The notes beneath the pieces were generated by a model. It did not search any database. It was not told the origin of the DNA and was given only the letters and a program-made list of their open reading frames with translations. Shown here piece by piece: positions 7,601 through 8,346 of a stretch of 8,346 nt of DNA. Made by a program: the position numbers and the translations under genes. Position 1 is the first letter of the stretch. Each line of letters begins with the position of its first letter. This DNA comes from Saprospiraceae bacterium (GTDB lineage: Bacteria; Bacteroidota; Bacteroidia; Chitinophagales; Saprospiraceae): positions 1-8,346 of the forward strand of contig JABDJE010000304.1 of NCBI GenBank assembly GCA_013002625.1, given 5' to 3'.

Positions 7601-8346
7601 ACCACTTTTTGTATTCGAAGTAAATTTGATCACTTGTCAAACAGGCATCAATTGTTATACTCTCTGGGACTCTCAGATCATCTGCAGGCATATCTTCAAC
7701 GACAAATTCTGCAGACTCAACGATCTTCTCACAGCCATTATCTAAGGTCCATGTAACTACAGTGGTGCCACCACAATATTCAGGAGCGCCTTGATCATCG
7801 CTTGTTAAAGTACCACCACAGCCATTGCTTGAAGTCGCGCTGTTTATCCATTGTTCATACGCAGTGGCAATTTCATCATTTGAACTACAGGCGGGCATTA
7901 CCATTTTTTCGGGAACGGTCAATTTTGACTCACCGGAAGGTATTACGGTAAAAGTAGCGTCCTTGCGGATGGTCTCGTTACAATAGCTATATAGCCTCCA
8001 CTTGACAACCGTAGTACCTCCACAAGCTGGAGGAGGAGTTACTGAATTACTCGCCAACTCGGCATCACAGCCAGCTATATAATGTACACATAGATACCAC
8101 TCGTAGAAGGCCTCTTCGATTTCTTCAGCAGTGAAACAACCCACGAGTACCTTGTCTTCCGGTAAAGTCAATACTGCTTCTGGTGCTTCTTTTACGGTAA
8201 ATGTGGCATACTTCACAATAACATCCTCACATTCACTGATCAAAATCCATTTAACTGTTGTGCTACCACCACAAGCATCTGGAGGACCAGGATTGTTGAT
8301 TCTAAGATCTACTTCACCACATGATGTGTAAGAAACATCTTTTAGC
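4659..8346 (-). CDS. Giant T9SS-exported HYR-like repeat protein (N-terminus outside window)
   Basis: The frame is open from the window edge to TAA at 4661-4659, giving 1228 visible residues (counting the codon at 8345-8343 as residue 1). The true start lies upstream of the window. A TTG at 8243-8241 could be mistaken for a start, but repeat sequence continues through it. Order: part of a repeat (1-54), nine complete repeats (55-801), a divergent HYR-like module (802-888), a TQGGWGN module (889-1080), an Asp/Ser/Thr linker (1081-1144) and a T9SS sorting domain (1145-1228). No enzyme motif is visible. The sorting domain implies passage through the outer membrane by the type IX system, followed by attachment to the cell surface or release. 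A structural or adhesive role is inferred. The repeats belong to the same family as those in the downstream gene, so the two are probably paralogues. Confidence 0.95.
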   Translation of the reverse strand, partial: LKDVSYTSCGEVDLRINNPGPPDACGGSTTVKWILISECEDVIVKYATFTVKEAPEAVLTLPEDKVLVGCFTAEEIEEAFYEWYLCVHYIAGCDAELASNSVTPPPACGGTTVVKWRLYSYCNETIRKDATFTVIPSGESKLTVPEKMVMPACSSNDEIATAYEQWINSATSSNGCGGTLTSDDQGAPEYCGGTTVVTWTLDNGCEKIVESAEFVVEDMPADDLRVPESITIDACLTSDQIYFEYKKWLDELFFESTCNSTLEIDDPGAPTYTNPVSTVTYTVTSRCGSVQVTTATFALGSAPDLGLVCPGNIVIPSDLTQGEVDEAFADWLEDAGFSGCCNGILTNNAGNAPNFTGGSVTVIFYVSSDCYPMTSCSATFTVSDSKIHVLDCPEDKVLTGCYTQDEIDQAYAAWLAEVEYASDCGATLNHEGDGAPGECGGSTTVTWTMSTGCTPDITCSATFTVEVPAIEYKPAADYTISACASKEEVQEAFDRWLNALEVTGGCDVKITNDNYGPPREPGFSVIVNWTITSKCEDDITFWCVFKIDDDATSNIDCPDDKEVPGCLSEEEIKAEYYAWLASVRYYSCCSEATLTNDGGDVPLNCGDWKMVTWTLSSNCEEDIVCSAKFKVGEAPDLKLECPEDKELPSCLTQAEVNEEFEKWLAEVSYEGGCSASISNNATSAPSANGGSVTVTWTLSGDCLEDKSCSATFKVGDNPGTTLTCPSDKTLPACSTEDEIKAEFESWLASVSYAACCAVTLSNNAQGPPDACGDEVTVTWRLTSDCDDPKTCSAVFKVDAPEDIAVVCPDDISNLTDIAQIPTEAEVIAFVEANATGGCPPYVAEIVDQTNDPVCIDGEFSKTYVVRVTDACGLMSDVCDVTYSGTCGGDPQFCTLTQGGWGNAGGQYPWNDADGMAGTQEIITALTNIYGNVIIGVPANNQSLEVTGDCVIALLPSAGGPDQLAPGNALSSLPDCLAGQNGLNGQGRLQNNLATNAIALQLSIWYSLEYYGTMLDAATLNSLCVPPSNDLLNTLAANNLPATVGGALALANGILGGTIDANLAGLAADAITDILECWDECEINIPDPTDIADGADQTNNDSQNSETSDDTDTSSDSASTDPSTDPSTDSDEELEADQPAIESSKFDVDVKPNLIKYDEINVVLSGEVGNTYNINIYDITGQILKTKKIILMNGEEVHTFRKALSSGIYFVTAINSRGRMVSSKFARIE
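4662..4913 (-). other. T9SS C-terminal sorting domain (type A-like)
   Basis: Residues 1145-1228 show the usual features in order: a V-K-P-N motif at the start (standing for the common Y-P-N-P), a strand ending V-V-L-S, then Y-N-I-N-I-Y-D-I-T-G-Q-I-L-K, a G-E-E turn, A-L-S-S-G-I-Y-F-V-T at the penultimate strand, and a basic G-R-M-V-S-S-K-F-A-R ending. In Bacteroidota this domain directs proteins through the type IX outer-membrane translocon and is normally removed when the protein is anchored or released. Confidence 0.93.
4914..5105 (-). other. Acidic Asp/Ser/Thr linker
   Basis: Residues 1081-1144 are almost entirely Asp, Ser, Thr, Asn, Gln, Glu and Pro, with no predicted fold. They separate the TQGGWGN module from the sorting domain. 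Such flexible linkers ahead of T9SS sorting domains are common and would let the body of the protein reach away from its attachment or cleavage site. Confidence 0.75.
4962..4994. repeat. 12-base tandem repeat, about 2.75 copies
   Basis: The unit ATCAGTTGATGG (plus strand) occurs at 4962-4973 and 4974-4985, followed by nine bases of a third copy. It encodes Ser-Thr-Asp-Pro repeats in the linker of the upstream gene. The unit length is a multiple of three, so gain or loss of copies would change linker length without shifting the frame. Confidence 0.85.
5106..5681 (-). other. TQGGWGN module (extracellular, unnamed)
   Basis: Residues 889-1080 open with F-C-T-L-T-Q-G-G-W-G-N and contain hydrophobic Ala/Leu-rich stretches: A-I-A-L-Q-L-S-I-W-Y near 997-1006 and V-G-G-A-L-A-L-A-N-G-I-L-G-G near 1043-1056. 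They end in a pair of cysteines (ECWDEC). From memory, this arrangement (CT-x-TQG at the start, an ALQL-type helix in the middle, then a V-x-x-x-LALAN-x-x-LGG helix) recurs in large secreted proteins of Bacteroidota and some other bacteria. I know no experimentally defined function and no certain domain name. Five cysteines between the end motifs and the two termini suggest disulfide closure. Confidence 0.6.
5682..5942 (-). other. Divergent HYR-like module ending the repeat array
   Basis: Residues 802-888 keep the opening V-V-C-P-D-D and a closing V-T-D-A-C-G ... C-D-V-T-Y, which is closer to a classical HYR module than the repeats before it. The centre contains T-E-A-E-V-I-A-F-V-E, a possible remnant of the helix, but the Trp-Leu of the standard unit is missing. 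A G-G-C-P-P motif follows. It forms the junction between the repeat array and the TQGGWGN module. Confidence 0.65.
5943..8346 (-). repeat. Array of HYR-like repeats in the upstream gene (one partial, nine complete)
   Basis: Units lie at 8184-8346 (partial), 7932-8183, 7686-7931, 7440-7685, 7188-7439, 6942-7187, 6693-6941, 6444-6692, 6192-6443 and 5943-6191, each 82-84 residues. The pattern by eye is L-x-C-P-x-D-K, then C-x-T-x-x-E-(I/V)-x-x-x-(F/Y)-x-x-W-L-x-x-V-x-Y, then G-C, N-N, a Pro, C-G, V-T-W-T-L-x-S-x-C and C-S-A-T-F-x-V. The ends resemble the hyalin repeat; the acidic, helix-like centre does not. Cysteine content varies: units at 7440-8183 lack both the first and the last cysteine, while most units below 7439 keep both. 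The CGG cysteine is lost in several units, and CC doublets replace the single central Cys in three. Confidence 0.9.

Noticed and set aside
8241..8243. TTG as start codon of the upstream gene
   Set aside because: The frame stays open upstream to the window edge and encodes normal repeat sequence there (C-G-G-S-T-T-V-K-W), so the gene begins outside the window.
5943..8346. Regular spacing of about 250 bases, considered as a CRISPR or DNA repeat array
   Set aside because: The period comes from diverged protein repeats of 82-84 codons. Nucleotide identity between units is low and there are no short identical repeats with spacers.

Overview
The window looks like part of a Bacteroidota genome, probably a free-living, T9SS-bearing Flavobacteriia- or Saprospiria-type organism. 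The grounds are a complete gene ending in a type IX secretion (T9SS) C-terminal sorting domain, a signal peptide ending in a Ser-Gln cleavage region, no Shine-Dalgarno sequence before the one visible start codon, moderately AT-rich DNA, and very large secreted proteins made of hyalin-repeat (HYR)-like modules. Genus-level assignment is not possible from this sequence.

Layout. Both genes lie on the minus strand, so the biological order runs from high to low coordinates. (1) 8346 to 4659 is the 3' part of a giant secreted protein whose N-terminus lies beyond the window. It has one partial and nine complete Cys-containing repeats of 82-84 residues, a divergent HYR-like module, a 192-residue TQGGWGN module, a low-complexity Asp/Ser/Thr linker and a T9SS sorting domain. 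(2) 4646 to 4603 holds a long hairpin with a UUCG loop, 12 nt after the stop codon, the likely transcript end. (3) 4602 to 3719 is an AT-rich intergenic stretch with no gene I can support. (4) 3718 to 1 is the 5' part of a second giant secreted protein, open to the window edge: signal peptide, Cys-rich N-terminal region, two HYR/Ig-like modules, then at least seven repeats of the same family. One of these repeats carries a whole lamin-tail domain (LTD) inserted in the middle. The 3' end of this gene lies outside the window.

Function. The two neighbours are probably paralogous outer-surface or secreted proteins. I infer a structural or adhesive role at the cell surface or in the extracellular matrix from export signals, repeat architecture and lack of any catalytic motif; nothing here proves it. 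The long gap and the hairpin suggest separate transcription rather than a tight operon.

The most notable points are the repeat itself (an HYR-like frame with an added acidic helix containing an F-x-x-W core), the LTD nested in one repeat, the paired loss of the first and last cysteines in several repeats of the upstream gene, and the strand-specific wobble-paired UUCG hairpin. All positions were read by hand from the sequence; no database search was run.
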